Positions 7,881 through 14,692 of a DNA stretch of 40,690 bases are shown in pieces. This DNA is from SIG440 sp045591035 (lineage in GTDB: Bacteria; Bacillota; Clostridia; Monoglobales; Monoglobaceae). The stretch is taken from NCBI GenBank assembly GCA_045591035.1, contig JAZNSG010000008.1:1-40690 (forward strand). Direction: 5' to 3'. Under the pieces are notes generated by a model. That model was not told where the DNA came from, did not search any database, and saw only the letters and a program-made list of their open reading frames with translations. A program made the translations under genes and the position numbers. Every line of letters starts with the position of its first letter. The stretch's first letter is position 1.

Positions 7881-8627
7881 CTAAAATTCGCCCTTGTGAA
7901 ACATTATCACCGGGATAATTGCCCCGGACACAGTCTCCGTTCGCAATATTCTTTTCCCCAGGCCAACAGCTTTTATCTTATTTTCTATGGCATACTCCGC
8001 TTCTTCCTTGGTGAAACCACCTTCAGGTCCCACAAGTACGCCAAACTCAAAAGCACTTTCATTCTCAGTCAAAATGGATTTCAGGTCAACCTTTCCCTGA
8101 TGTCCCAATTCTTCGTATGGCATAATGGGAACTTCAAGTTCGCACATCATTTCCACAGCCCGATTGAACTCAACAGGCTCCAAAACCTCCGGCACAAGGC
8201 CACGGCCGCATTGTTTTGCCGCTTCCACGGAAACCTTGTTCCATCTGGCAGTCTTTTCGGCTGCGGCTTCACGGTTTGCAATTTTCGTTACGCACCGGTC
8301 CATAATAACCGGAACAATCCTTGTTACCCCAAGCTCAACAGCCTTTTGAACAATAAGCTCCATCTTTCCGGACTTGGGCAGTCCCTGAAACAAGGTCACC
8401 TTCGTCTCAGGTTCAGACAATGACTTTTCTTTTTTCAGAATCTTCGCCCTGCAAACCCGTTTCTCAATAGAAATCAGCTCTGCCGTATATTCAAAGCCAC
8501 TTCCGTCAAAAACCAAAATAATATCTCCGCAATTCATTCGAAGAACTTTTTCAATATGCTTTGCGTCCTCAAAAATCTCGGCTACATCACCACGAATATT
8601 CTGAGGCTCAGTAAAAAACCTGCGCAT
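7881..8627 (-). CDS. rsmE: 16S rRNA (uracil(1498)-N(3))-methyltransferase
   Basis: RsmE methylates U1498 of 16S rRNA in the assembled 30S subunit using S-adenosylmethionine. The 248 residues match the family length. The N-terminal PUA-like part starts MRRFFTEPQNI. The C-terminal SPOUT knot carries VLVGPEGGFTKEEAEYAI and VGLGKRILRTETVSGAII (about residues 193-240), the S-adenosylmethionine-binding knot signature. GGGAGGA lies upstream of 8627. In many Firmicutes rsmE follows dnaJ-prmA; here it is about 25 kb from dnaJ. Confidence 0.95.
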   Translation of the reverse strand: MRRFFTEPQNIRGDVAEIFEDAKHIEKVLRMNCGDIILVFDGSGFEYTAELISIEKRVCRAKILKKEKSLSEPETKVTLFQGLPKSGKMELIVQKAVELGVTRIVPVIMDRCVTKIANREAAAEKTARWNKVSVEAAKQCGRGLVPEVLEPVEFNRAVEMMCELEVPIMPYEELGHQGKVDLKSILTENESAFEFGVLVGPEGGFTKEEAEYAIENKIKAVGLGKRILRTETVSGAIIPVIMFHKGEF

Positions 8628-8676
8628 GATTCATCGTTCCTCCCGCGAGGATAACTCAAATTTTCAACTCTAATGT

Positions 8677-8705
8677 ATTTTAACACATTTACACAAAAAT
8701 TTCAA
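8677..8705 (-). promoter_or_regulatory. Promoter of rsmE
   Basis: Minus strand TTGAAA (8700-8705), 17-nt spacer, TAAAAT (8677-8682). Confidence 0.6.
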
Positions 8706-8753
8706 CCCGTTTTTAAAAATTTAGTTGAAATCCCTTGAAAATCGGCTGCTTTA

Positions 8754-8782
8754 TTGACTTTAGTCTTTTGAGATGGTATACT
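8754..8782 (+). promoter_or_regulatory. Promoter of the histidine phosphatase gene
   Basis: TTGACT (8754-8759), 17-nt spacer, TATACT (8777-8782), 30 nt before the start codon. Divergent from the rsmE promoter. Confidence 0.75.
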
Positions 8783-8812
8783 TTTTACAAATAAAAAAGG
8801 AGCTTCAACTTT

Positions 8813-9454
8813 ATGAAAACACGATTGATTTTTGTTCGACATGGTTTCAGCGAATCAAATAAAGAAAAAAAATTTACAGGTCAGACAGATGCCCCTTTGG
8901 CAGACCTTGGCCACGTTCAGGCCAGACACGCTGCGGAATATCTCAAAGACATACATATTGACAAAATCTATTCAAGCCCTTTGCAACGTGCCTTTGACAC
9001 TGCCGTCCCCATAGCAGAAAAACATCTTCTTTATATTGTGTACCATAACGGACTTTGTGAAGTAAACGGTGGAAACTGGGAAAATCAACCCATTTGCGAT
9101 ATGGAAAAAATTTCTCCTGAAGCCTTCAAAGCCTGGTCAACTGACCTGTATAACTGCAAATGCCCATGCGGCGAAAGCATTAAGGATTTTTTTGAGCGAG
9201 TTAAAGAAGCTGTCATTGAGATAGCTGAAGAAAATGCAGGTAAAACAATCTGCTTAACAACTCACGCCACCCCAATAAGGGTAATAAGCTGCCTGGCCCT
9301 GGGGCTTGAGCCGGAACGCCTTCAGGAAGTGTGCTGGAGTCCCAATGCCTCAATAAATATAATCGACTACGAGGATAAAAAATTCACTTTTGTAAAGCGC
9401 AACATTATCGACCATCTTGAAGGAATGTGCACTGAGCTTCCATCAAATGTTTAA
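8813..9454 (+). CDS. Histidine phosphatase family protein (phosphoglycerate mutase-like)
   Basis: The 213-residue protein has the branch-1 histidine phosphatase motif LIFVRHGFSESN at about residues 5-16, with the phospho-accepting His in RHG. It also has the second arginine region SSPLQRAFDTA, an acidic residue in NGLCEVNGGNWEN and the second catalytic histidine in LTTHATPIRVI. These enzymes remove phosphate from small metabolites (GpmB, CobC and others). The substrate cannot be told from sequence and no cobalamin genes are near. AAAAAAGGAGC precedes the ATG. A single-gene unit with its own promoter and terminator. Confidence 0.85.
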   Translation: MKTRLIFVRHGFSESNKEKKFTGQTDAPLADLGHVQARHAAEYLKDIHIDKIYSSPLQRAFDTAVPIAEKHLLYIVYHNGLCEVNGGNWENQPICDMEKISPEAFKAWSTDLYNCKCPCGESIKDFFERVKEAVIEIAEENAGKTICLTTHATPIRVISCLALGLEPERLQEVCWSPNASINIIDYEDKKFTFVKRNIIDHLEGMCTELPSNV

Positions 9455-9461
9455 AAGTAAA

Positions 9462-9490
9462 AAGCAGTCCAATTAAACGGACTGCTTTAT
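9462..9490. terminator. Bidirectional terminator between the phosphatase gene and rnpB
   Basis: AAAGCAGTCC / GGACTGCTTT stem with an 8-nt loop. A T-run follows on the plus strand (ATTTTTTT) and on the minus strand (TTTTACTTTT), so it serves both convergent transcripts. Confidence 0.85.
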
Positions 9491-9496
9491 TTTTTT

Positions 9497-9848
9497 AGTA
9501 AGCGGCAGATCTGTAAGCCGAGTTCTGTCTTTTAAGACGGTCATCTATCTAAACCATGCATCACTGCAAGGCTCTAGCCACCTTCTCGAAAGTCGCCGGA
9601 CCAGCTTAGTCTTTCATTCAGGTGTTGCTCCGAGTGGGGTTTACAGCGCAATCAAGTCGCCTTGTTGCGGGTGAGCTCTTACCTCGCCTTTCCACCCTTA
9701 CCCAGGAATCCCTGGGCGGTATATTTCTGTTGCACTTTCCCGGGAGTCGCCTCCGCAAGGTATTACCTTGCACCCTGTCCTGTGGAGCTCGGACTTTCCT
9801 CACGCACAGGATTACTCCTTGTGCCCGCAACCGTCCAACCTACCGCAA
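9497..9848 (-). ncRNA. rnpB: RNase P RNA, bacterial type A
   Basis: The catalytic RNA that cleaves the 5' leader of pre-tRNAs. Read on the minus strand it contains the conserved core GAGGAAAGTCCGAGCTCC, then ACAGAAATATACCGCC, GGTAAGGGTGGAAAGGCGAG, and near the 3' end CAGAACTCGGCTTACAGATC. The terminal helix P1 forms between GCGGTAG (9840-9846) and CTGCCGC near the 3' end, which sets both ends to within a few bases. Length about 350 nt fits. No convincing promoter lies between it and the serA terminator hairpin, so it may depend on the serC-serA transcript. Reading frames here are shadows. Confidence 0.95.
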
Positions 9849-9854
9849 ACAAAA

Positions 9855-9894
9855 AGGCTCTGCTCACCGGCACACAGCCGACGCCGCAAAGCCT
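9855..9894 (-). terminator. Hairpin between serA and rnpB
   Basis: Minus strand AGGCT-tt-GC... paired with GC-ag-AGCCT followed by TTTT, with an inner CGGC/GCCG stem. It looks like a serA terminator, or a partial terminator or processing hairpin ahead of rnpB. Confidence 0.6.
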
Positions 9895-9915
9895 CTTTTA
9901 TTTGTTTTGATTTTT

Positions 9916-11079
9916 CTATTTGTAAAGTGTAACTTTTATTACGCCTTCAATAGCCTTTATGTCATTGATAAGTTCATCGCCTATCTCGCTGTGGGTATCA
10001 ATCATGGTGTATGCATAGTCGCCTCTGCTTTTGTTTACCATGTTTTCAATATTGATACTGTCTTTTGTGAATACAGCAGAAATTTGTGAAAGCATAGCGG
10101 GAATGTTCTTGTGTGCCACAGTAACTCTCGCACCACAAACGGGGCCCATATCACAATTCGGATAGTTAACCGAATTTACTATGTTTCCGTTTTCAAGGAA
10201 GTTCTTAAGCTCTTTTGCAGCCATAACCGCACAGTTATCTTCACTTTCGGGAGTAGATGCTCCAAGGTGAGGAAGAACAACAACCTTGTCGGACTTGATT
10301 AATTCTTCGGTCGCAAAGTCAGTAATGTACTCAGCCACAGTTCCATCCTCAAGAGCCTTAAGAACAGCTTCAACATCAACAAGCTCTGCTCGTGAGAAGT
10401 TAAGAAGTCTTACACCGGGTTTAACCTTTCTGAAGGTATCAGCGTTGAACATACCCTTTGTATCCTTTGTTGCGGGAACGTGAATTGAAATATAATCACA
10501 GCTTTGGAAAATTGTGTCAAGGTCGTTTGCCTTCTCAGCAGCACGGGTCATGTGCCAAGCAGCATCAACAGACAAATACGGGTCATATCCGATAACCTTC
10601 ATTCCAAGAGCGTGAGCAGCATTTGCAACACGAACGCCAATAGCACCAAGACCAATGATACCCAATGTCTTGCCCTGGATTTCAGGACCGGCAAAAGAAG
10701 ACTTGCCCTTTTCAACGAGTTTCGAAACATTTTCGCCCTCGCCAACAAGTGTCTTTGCCCAATTTATACCCTGAACAATCTTTCTTGAAGCCATCAAAAG
10801 ACCAGCAATAACCAATTCTGCAACTGCATTTGCATTAGCACCGGGAGTATTGAAAACCACGATACCCTTTTCGCTGCACTTATCAATGGGGATATTATTA
10901 ACACCGGCACCTGCACGAGCAACAGCCACAAGGCTCTCGGGAAGCTCCATCTCGTGCATATTGAAGCTTCTGAGGATTATACCGTCAGGATTTTCAACCT
11001 CGTCACCGTATGTATATTTATCGTCAAAAACATCGAGACCGATTTTAGCAATCTTGTTTAAAGTCTTTACCTTATACAT
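9916..11079 (-). CDS. serA: D-3-phosphoglycerate dehydrogenase
   Basis: SerA oxidises 3-phosphoglycerate to 3-phosphohydroxypyruvate with NAD, the first step of serine synthesis. The 387-residue protein has the nucleotide-binding motif GKTLGIIGLGAIGVRVANAA (about residues 140-159), the catalytic region RLLNFSRAELVD and LPHLGASTPESEDN with the active histidine. A C-terminal ACT domain (about residues 320-387, NIPAMLSQISAVFTKDSINI) could bind serine for feedback control. It is the short form, lacking the extra intervening domain. The start at 11079 is set by GAAGGAGTG. It follows serC by 21 nt. Confidence 0.95.
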   Translation of the reverse strand: MYKVKTLNKIAKIGLDVFDDKYTYGDEVENPDGIILRSFNMHEMELPESLVAVARAGAGVNNIPIDKCSEKGIVVFNTPGANANAVAELVIAGLLMASRKIVQGINWAKTLVGEGENVSKLVEKGKSSFAGPEIQGKTLGIIGLGAIGVRVANAAHALGMKVIGYDPYLSVDAAWHMTRAAEKANDLDTIFQSCDYISIHVPATKDTKGMFNADTFRKVKPGVRLLNFSRAELVDVEAVLKALEDGTVAEYITDFATEELIKSDKVVVLPHLGASTPESEDNCAVMAAKELKNFLENGNIVNSVNYPNCDMGPVCGARVTVAHKNIPAMLSQISAVFTKDSINIENMVNKSRGDYAYTMIDTHSEIGDELINDIKAIEGVIKVTLYK

Positions 11080-11100
11080 TTCAAAACACTCCTTCAAATT

Positions 11101-12180
11101 TTAAGCATTCTCTGCTTCAAACTTCTTCATAAATTCAACCAATTTTTCAACACCCTCAATTGGCATAGCATTGTATATACTTGCACGCATTCCACCAACC
11201 GAGCGATGTCCTTTCAGGTTAACAAATCCGGCTTCTGTAGCTTCTTTGCAGAACTTTTTGTCTAAGTCTGCATCACCGGTAACAAAGCAAACATTCATCA
11301 ATGAACGACATTTTTTGTCTGCAGTTGCCTTGAAAAGCTTTGAGTTGTCAAGGAAATCATAAAGAATTCCGGCTTTCTTTTCGTTGCGTTCTTTCATAGC
11401 AACAAGGCCACCGTTTTCAAGTGCCCACTTGTAAACCAATCCTGCAACATAAATTGCGTAGCAGGGAGGTGTGTTATACATTGAATCGTTGTCTGCCATG
11501 GTTTTATAATCAAGCATTGTAGGAATATCCTCACGGGCATTTCCCATAAGGTCCTCACGGATAATAACAACGGTAAGTCCTGCGGGAGCCATATTCTTCT
11601 GTGCCCCTGCATAAATAACGCCAAACTTGGTAACATCAACAGGCTCACTTGTAATGCAGGATGACATATCTGCCACTAAAACCTTGTCACCAACATTGGG
11701 AACTTCAGGATACTTTGTACCAAAAATGGTATTGTTGTAGCAAACATGAACATAGTCTGCATCTGCGCGTACCATATCGGGAGTAATTTCAGGTATGTAG
11801 CTGAAAGTTTTGTCCTCTGATGTAGCAATACACTTAGCATCACCATATTTTTTAGCCTCTTTGAAAGCCTTACCTGAGAACTGACCTGAAACTACGTAGT
11901 CAGCTTTGCCGGTTTTCATAAGGTTAAGGGGAACAGCCGCAAACTGTGTTGAAGCTCCACCCTGAAGGAAGAGAACCTTGTAATTATCAGGGATATTCAT
12001 AAGTTCTCTAAAATCAGCTTCTGTCTTTTTGATTATTGCATCATAAACCGGAGAACGGTGACTCATTTCCATAACGGACTGACCGCTTCCATTGTAATTA
12101 AGCATTTCCTTTTGTGCTGTCTCAAGAACCTCAAGAGGAAGCATTGAAGGGCCTGCAGAAAAATTGTATACTCTGTTCAT
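11101..12180 (-). CDS. serC: Phosphoserine aminotransferase
   Basis: A PLP enzyme that converts 3-phosphohydroxypyruvate and glutamate into phosphoserine. The 359-residue protein starts MNRVYNFSAGPSMLPLEVLE, the SerC signature. It has LFLQGGASTQFAAVPLNL, and the PLP lysine lies in GVIYAGAQKNMAPAGLTVVI (about residues 186-205). The C-terminal GHRSVGGMRASIYNAMP is typical. The start at 12180 has AGGAGTG upstream; the six-residue in-frame extension is rejected. Together with serA it covers two of the three serine steps; serB is not in the window. Confidence 0.96.
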   Translation of the reverse strand: MNRVYNFSAGPSMLPLEVLETAQKEMLNYNGSGQSVMEMSHRSPVYDAIIKKTEADFRELMNIPDNYKVLFLQGGASTQFAAVPLNLMKTGKADYVVSGQFSGKAFKEAKKYGDAKCIATSEDKTFSYIPEITPDMVRADADYVHVCYNNTIFGTKYPEVPNVGDKVLVADMSSCITSEPVDVTKFGVIYAGAQKNMAPAGLTVVIIREDLMGNAREDIPTMLDYKTMADNDSMYNTPPCYAIYVAGLVYKWALENGGLVAMKERNEKKAGILYDFLDNSKLFKATADKKCRSLMNVCFVTGDADLDKKFCKEATEAGFVNLKGHRSVGGMRASIYNAMPIEGVEKLVEFMKKFEAENA

Positions 12181-12205
12181 GTAAAACACTCCTAACATTT
12201 ATTCA

Positions 12206-12220
12206 TGTATAAAATTTATA
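12206..12220. promoter_or_regulatory. Palindrome GTATAAA-A-TTTATAC downstream of the serC promoter
   Basis: Perfect 7-bp arms around one base, a few nt after the predicted start of transcription. It could be an operator or a weak RNA hairpin. AT-rich, so chance is possible. Confidence 0.3.
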
Positions 12221-12229
12221 CACTCATAT

Positions 12230-12258
12230 AGTATATAACTTTTTTTTCCATTCGTCAA
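12230..12258 (-). promoter_or_regulatory. Promoter of serC-serA
   Basis: Minus strand TTGACG (12253-12258), 17-nt spacer, TATACT (12230-12235). Confidence 0.75.
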
Positions 12259-12291
12259 CACATAAATGATGTTTTTTTAACAAATTATTTA

Positions 12292-12651
12292 CTAATTTTT
12301 CAGCCTCAATCCTTTATAGATTTCATAAATACCAACAACTCCTAAGAATATCCCGAACAGTCGTCTGAGCAATCCCCCCTCAACAATATTCGCAATAAGC
12401 GCTCCCACCACAGCACCAGCCGCTCCGATTCCACCGATTATTCCTGCTGTTTTCAGTTTTACACTCTTGTTTTTAAGATGGACAAAAAGTGCAATAATGG
12501 CAGTAGGTATGAAATATGTCAGGTTTATTCCCTGAGCTGTCTTTTGGCTGATTCCCTGAAACAAAACAAGGGCGGGGATAAGTATTGCTCCGCCGCCTAT
12601 TCCCATTCCGCTTATTATTCCGCTTAAAAATCCTGTTAAAACATTGAGCAT
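12292..12651 (-). CDS. Half-size TauE/SafE (DUF81) permease, second of a pair
   Basis: A 119-residue membrane protein with about four helices and the TauE/SafE repeat motif GMGIGGGAILIPALVLF at about residues 16-32. Full-length members of about 250 residues hold two such repeats and move sulfite, sulfoacetate or related anions. Here each repeat is a separate protein. GGGGG-type ribosome site upstream of 12651. It follows its partner by 13 nt, so the two presumably form one heterodimeric transporter. The substrate is unknown. Confidence 0.8.
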   Translation of the reverse strand: MLNVLTGFLSGIISGMGIGGGAILIPALVLFQGISQKTAQGINLTYFIPTAIIALFVHLKNKSVKLKTAGIIGGIGAAGAVVGALIANIVEGGLLRRLFGIFLGVVGIYEIYKGLRLKN

Positions 12652-12664
12652 AACTCTTATCCCC

Positions 12665-13021
12665 CTAAAAAATCATTTTTGCTGCCGTTACAAGTATAAC
12701 ACTCCCAAAGCCTACTTTAAGCCATCGTTTTGGTATTTTTTTCAAAAATTTTGCACCCACTAAACCTCCAACTACTCCGCCCAATGACACCATCATCCAG
12801 ATCCAAAAATCAAAATTTCCGTTTCTTATATAAAAATATGCACTTACAGGTGACATACAAAGGATTATGGGTATTGCCGTAGCATGAGCTGTCTTTTCTT
12901 CCATTCCCAAGAACTTTTCCATAGCAGGGACCACCACCGAGCCGCCTCCTGCCCCGAACAAGCCATTGAGCACACCGCTCACCAGCCCGATTATAATTTC
13001 TTTCCAATATTTTTTTAACAC
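12665..13021 (-). CDS. Half-size TauE/SafE (DUF81) permease, first of a pair
   Basis: A 118-residue membrane protein with the TauE/SafE N-terminal repeat motif SGVLNGLFGAGGGSVVVPAM at about residues 14-33 and three to four helices. The GTG start at 13021 is chosen because GGAGG (13027-13031) lies 5 nt before it; an upstream TTG lies inside that site. The ribosome site itself is inside a 13-bp hairpin (13024-13061). It pairs with the gene at 12292-12651. No sulfur-metabolism gene lies beside them, so the transported anion is open. Confidence 0.8.
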   Translation of the reverse strand: MLKKYWKEIIIGLVSGVLNGLFGAGGGSVVVPAMEKFLGMEEKTAHATAIPIILCMSPVSAYFYIRNGNFDFWIWMMVSLGGVVGGLVGAKFLKKIPKRWLKVGFGSVILVTAAKMIF

Positions 13022-13023
13022 AA

Positions 13024-13061
13024 AAACCTCCAAAAAACTTTTTCTTAGTTTTTGGAGGTTT
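13024..13061 (-). terminator. 13-bp hairpin that holds the ribosome site of the first TauE/SafE gene
   Basis: Perfect stem 13024-13036 with 13049-13061, loop 12 nt. On the minus strand it follows the Ppx-like gene by 20 nt and is followed by TTTTTG, so it can act as a terminator. Its 3' arm contains GGAGG of the next gene. Confidence 0.7.
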
Positions 13062-13080
13062 GAATTTTTTATTCAACTAT

Positions 13081-13980
13081 TCAGATTTTTTCAAAGAAAT
13101 CAATGGCAACGCCTTCACGAACACCGATATCTGCAACCAAGATATTTCCCGGAGCAACTTTCTTCTCAATCGCCATAAATATAGCCAATCCGCCTGAAAT
13201 TATTTTTGCCCGTTCTTCACCTATGCCCGGCATTGCTCTTCGTTCTTCAGCACTTGCCTTAAACACCTTGTCGATAAGTACATTAAAATCCTTTGTTGAT
13301 ATAGAGCATTTATCTATGGGCTTTGATTCCGCATCCCCAAGGCAAAGCTTTGCCATTGCTCTGAGTGTTCCGCCAATTCCCACTATGTCTGTCCCCTTGA
13401 ATTTATCCAGCCACTTCTCTTTTTCCAGAATTTTTGTCACAAAGCTCTCAGCTTTCATTCGGGCTTCCTTTGTCTCGCCATGTTCAAAAAACATCTCCGT
13501 AATACCCCTTGAGCCATAAGGGATGCTGACGCTTTCATCGGCACCACCCAATCCTACCAGTTCCGTACTTCCGCCGCCAATATCACAAATCACACCCCGG
13601 GAACAACCCAAAATTTGATTTATCGCAAGTGCATCAAGAGCCGCTTCTCGCTGTCCGTCTATCACCTCTATTTCAAGTCCGCAGGTATCTTTTACCAAAT
13701 TTAAAAATTCATCCCGGTTTTTTGCTTTTCTCACCGCTGCCGTAGCTACCGCAATGGTTTTCTGAGGGGCCCACTCATCATTGATTTTCCTGAAGTCCAA
13801 AAGTGCGGAAATCGCACACATTTGGCCCTCTGCTTTAAGCGTCATATCCTCTGTCATACCTTTACTGAGCCCTGTTGCTTTTCTGTACGAAGCAAGGGTT
13901 TTTGGCACACCGCCCGGTTGCTTTTCAAAAATACTCATCCTTGCAGAATTAGAGCCCAAATCAATAACTGAAATTCTCAT
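13081..13980 (-). CDS. Ppx/GppA-family phosphatase (exopolyphosphatase-like)
   Basis: A 299-residue member of the ASKHA ATPase fold. It has the first phosphate loop MRISVIDLGSNSARMSIFE at the N-terminus and the second, GVICDIGGGSTELVGLG, at about residues 133-149. The family hydrolyses polyphosphate or pppGpp to ppGpp. The length matches the short form with only the two catalytic subdomains, without the C-terminal HD-like region of E. coli Ppx. AAAGGATG precedes 13980. No polyphosphate kinase is nearby, so the in vivo substrate is undecided. Confidence 0.88.
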   Translation of the reverse strand: MRISVIDLGSNSARMSIFEKQPGGVPKTLASYRKATGLSKGMTEDMTLKAEGQMCAISALLDFRKINDEWAPQKTIAVATAAVRKAKNRDEFLNLVKDTCGLEIEVIDGQREAALDALAINQILGCSRGVICDIGGGSTELVGLGGADESVSIPYGSRGITEMFFEHGETKEARMKAESFVTKILEKEKWLDKFKGTDIVGIGGTLRAMAKLCLGDAESKPIDKCSISTKDFNVLIDKVFKASAEERRAMPGIGEERAKIISGGLAIFMAIEKKVAPGNILVADIGVREGVAIDFFEKI

Positions 13981-14041
13981 ATATATTCATCCTTTTTCCA
14001 CAAACTATCAAAAATCTGAAGTTCACATATCCATCTTTTAA

Positions 14042-14070
14042 ATAATATCACAACACCGCACCTTTTTCAA
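14042..14070 (-). promoter_or_regulatory. Promoter of the Ppx/GppA-like gene
   Basis: Minus strand TTGAAA (14065-14070), 17-nt spacer, TATTAT (14042-14047). Confidence 0.55.
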
Positions 14071-14089
14071 GAACTATCCGAAAACCGCC

Positions 14090-14118
14090 TTGACAAATCA
14101 TTTGGAATATAGTATACT
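14090..14118 (+). promoter_or_regulatory. Promoter of tRNA-Thr
   Basis: TTGACA (14090-14095), 17-nt spacer, TATACT (14113-14118), 22 nt before the mature tRNA. Confidence 0.8.
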
Positions 14119-14139
14119 TTCCTTGGTAAATTCAGAATT

Positions 14140-14215
14140 GCTAGTGTGGCGCAGTTGGTAGCGCAATTGATTCGTAATCAATAGGCCGAGGGTTCAAGTC
14201 CCTTCACTAGCTCCA
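14140..14215 (+). tRNA. tRNA-Thr (anticodon CGT)
   Basis: A full cloverleaf with acceptor GCTAGTG/CACTAGC, D stem GCGC, anticodon loop TTCGTAA (anticodon CGT) in an ATTGA/TCAAT stem, and T arm GAGGG-TTCAAGT-CCCTT. Discriminator T; CCA is encoded at 14213-14215. A single-gene unit with its own promoter and terminator. Confidence 0.96.
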
Positions 14216-14216
14216 G

Positions 14217-14246
14217 CCCACTTGACAGCAGTTGAGTGGGTTTTTT
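14217..14246 (+). terminator. Terminator of tRNA-Thr
   Basis: CCCACT (14217-14222) pairs with AGTGGG (14235-14240), followed by six T. A second hairpin TTGTTGCC/GGCAACAA (14258-14280) follows, of unknown role. Confidence 0.8.
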
Positions 14247-14313
14247 GTTGCCCATTTTTGTTGCCATTTGGAGGCAACAATATTTGTTAAAACAAAAACT
14301 TTTTAAAAAACTC

Positions 14314-14342
14314 TTGACAAATGGAAATTACCGGAGTATAAT
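14314..14342 (+). promoter_or_regulatory. Promoter of the T-box operon
   Basis: Perfect TTGACA (14314-14319), 17-nt spacer, TATAAT (14337-14342). Confidence 0.85.
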
Positions 14343-14359
14343 ACATATTAAATTTGAAT

Positions 14360-14636
14360 ATCACAAAAACGACTGTGACGAGGACGGTCGGATTGTGGAA
14401 CCTTGAGAGAGTTGCCGGGTGGTGCGAGGCAATGGTGAAACTTTCCAATGACTTATCACCTCTGAGTTGGAGGACCGAAAGGCTTGTGCTTAGTAGACTC
14501 CTTCCGTAATGCTGCGTAAAGGCAAAGGGCTTGTTTGAGCTCGGTAAGTGACGAAAAGTTATTTTTCGTAATTTGAGTGGTACCGCGGGTTGTTATAACT
14601 CGTCTCAAAGCTATCTTTGTGGCGAGTTTTTTGTTT
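14360..14636 (+). promoter_or_regulatory. T-box leader (tRNA-sensing riboswitch) of the acyl-CoA synthetase operon
   Basis: Several T-box landmarks appear in order. There is a Stem I 5' strand with GACGAGGAC, then GAGAG, then the distal module TTGCC-loop GGGTGGTGCGA-GGCAA (14412-14432). TTAGTAG (14490-14496) follows, then the T-box sequence AGTGGTACCGCGG (14576-14588), and a rho-independent terminator AACTCG/CGAGTT with T-run (14597-14636). In the family, uncharged tRNA bound through a specifier codon and the UGGN bulge stabilises an antiterminator. The bulge here reads UGGU, expecting an A discriminator. The specifier codon cannot be fixed by eye. It lies directly before the gene at 14693. 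Confidence 0.92.
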
Positions 14637-14692
14637 TATTCAGATTTGTAACCAAATATCAAATTTGTCAGAAACGAAAGGAGACAAAAACA

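Noticed and set aside
9618..10089. Open reading frames on both strands overlapping the rnpB region
   Set aside because: They lie within the conserved RNase P RNA core and the serA end; no ribosome site or protein-like composition supports them.
14258..14280. TTGTTGCC/GGCAACAA hairpin after tRNA-Thr as an attachment site
   Set aside because: No integrase or other mobile-element gene is near and no repeat of the tRNA 3' end is found downstream; probably a second terminator-like hairpin.
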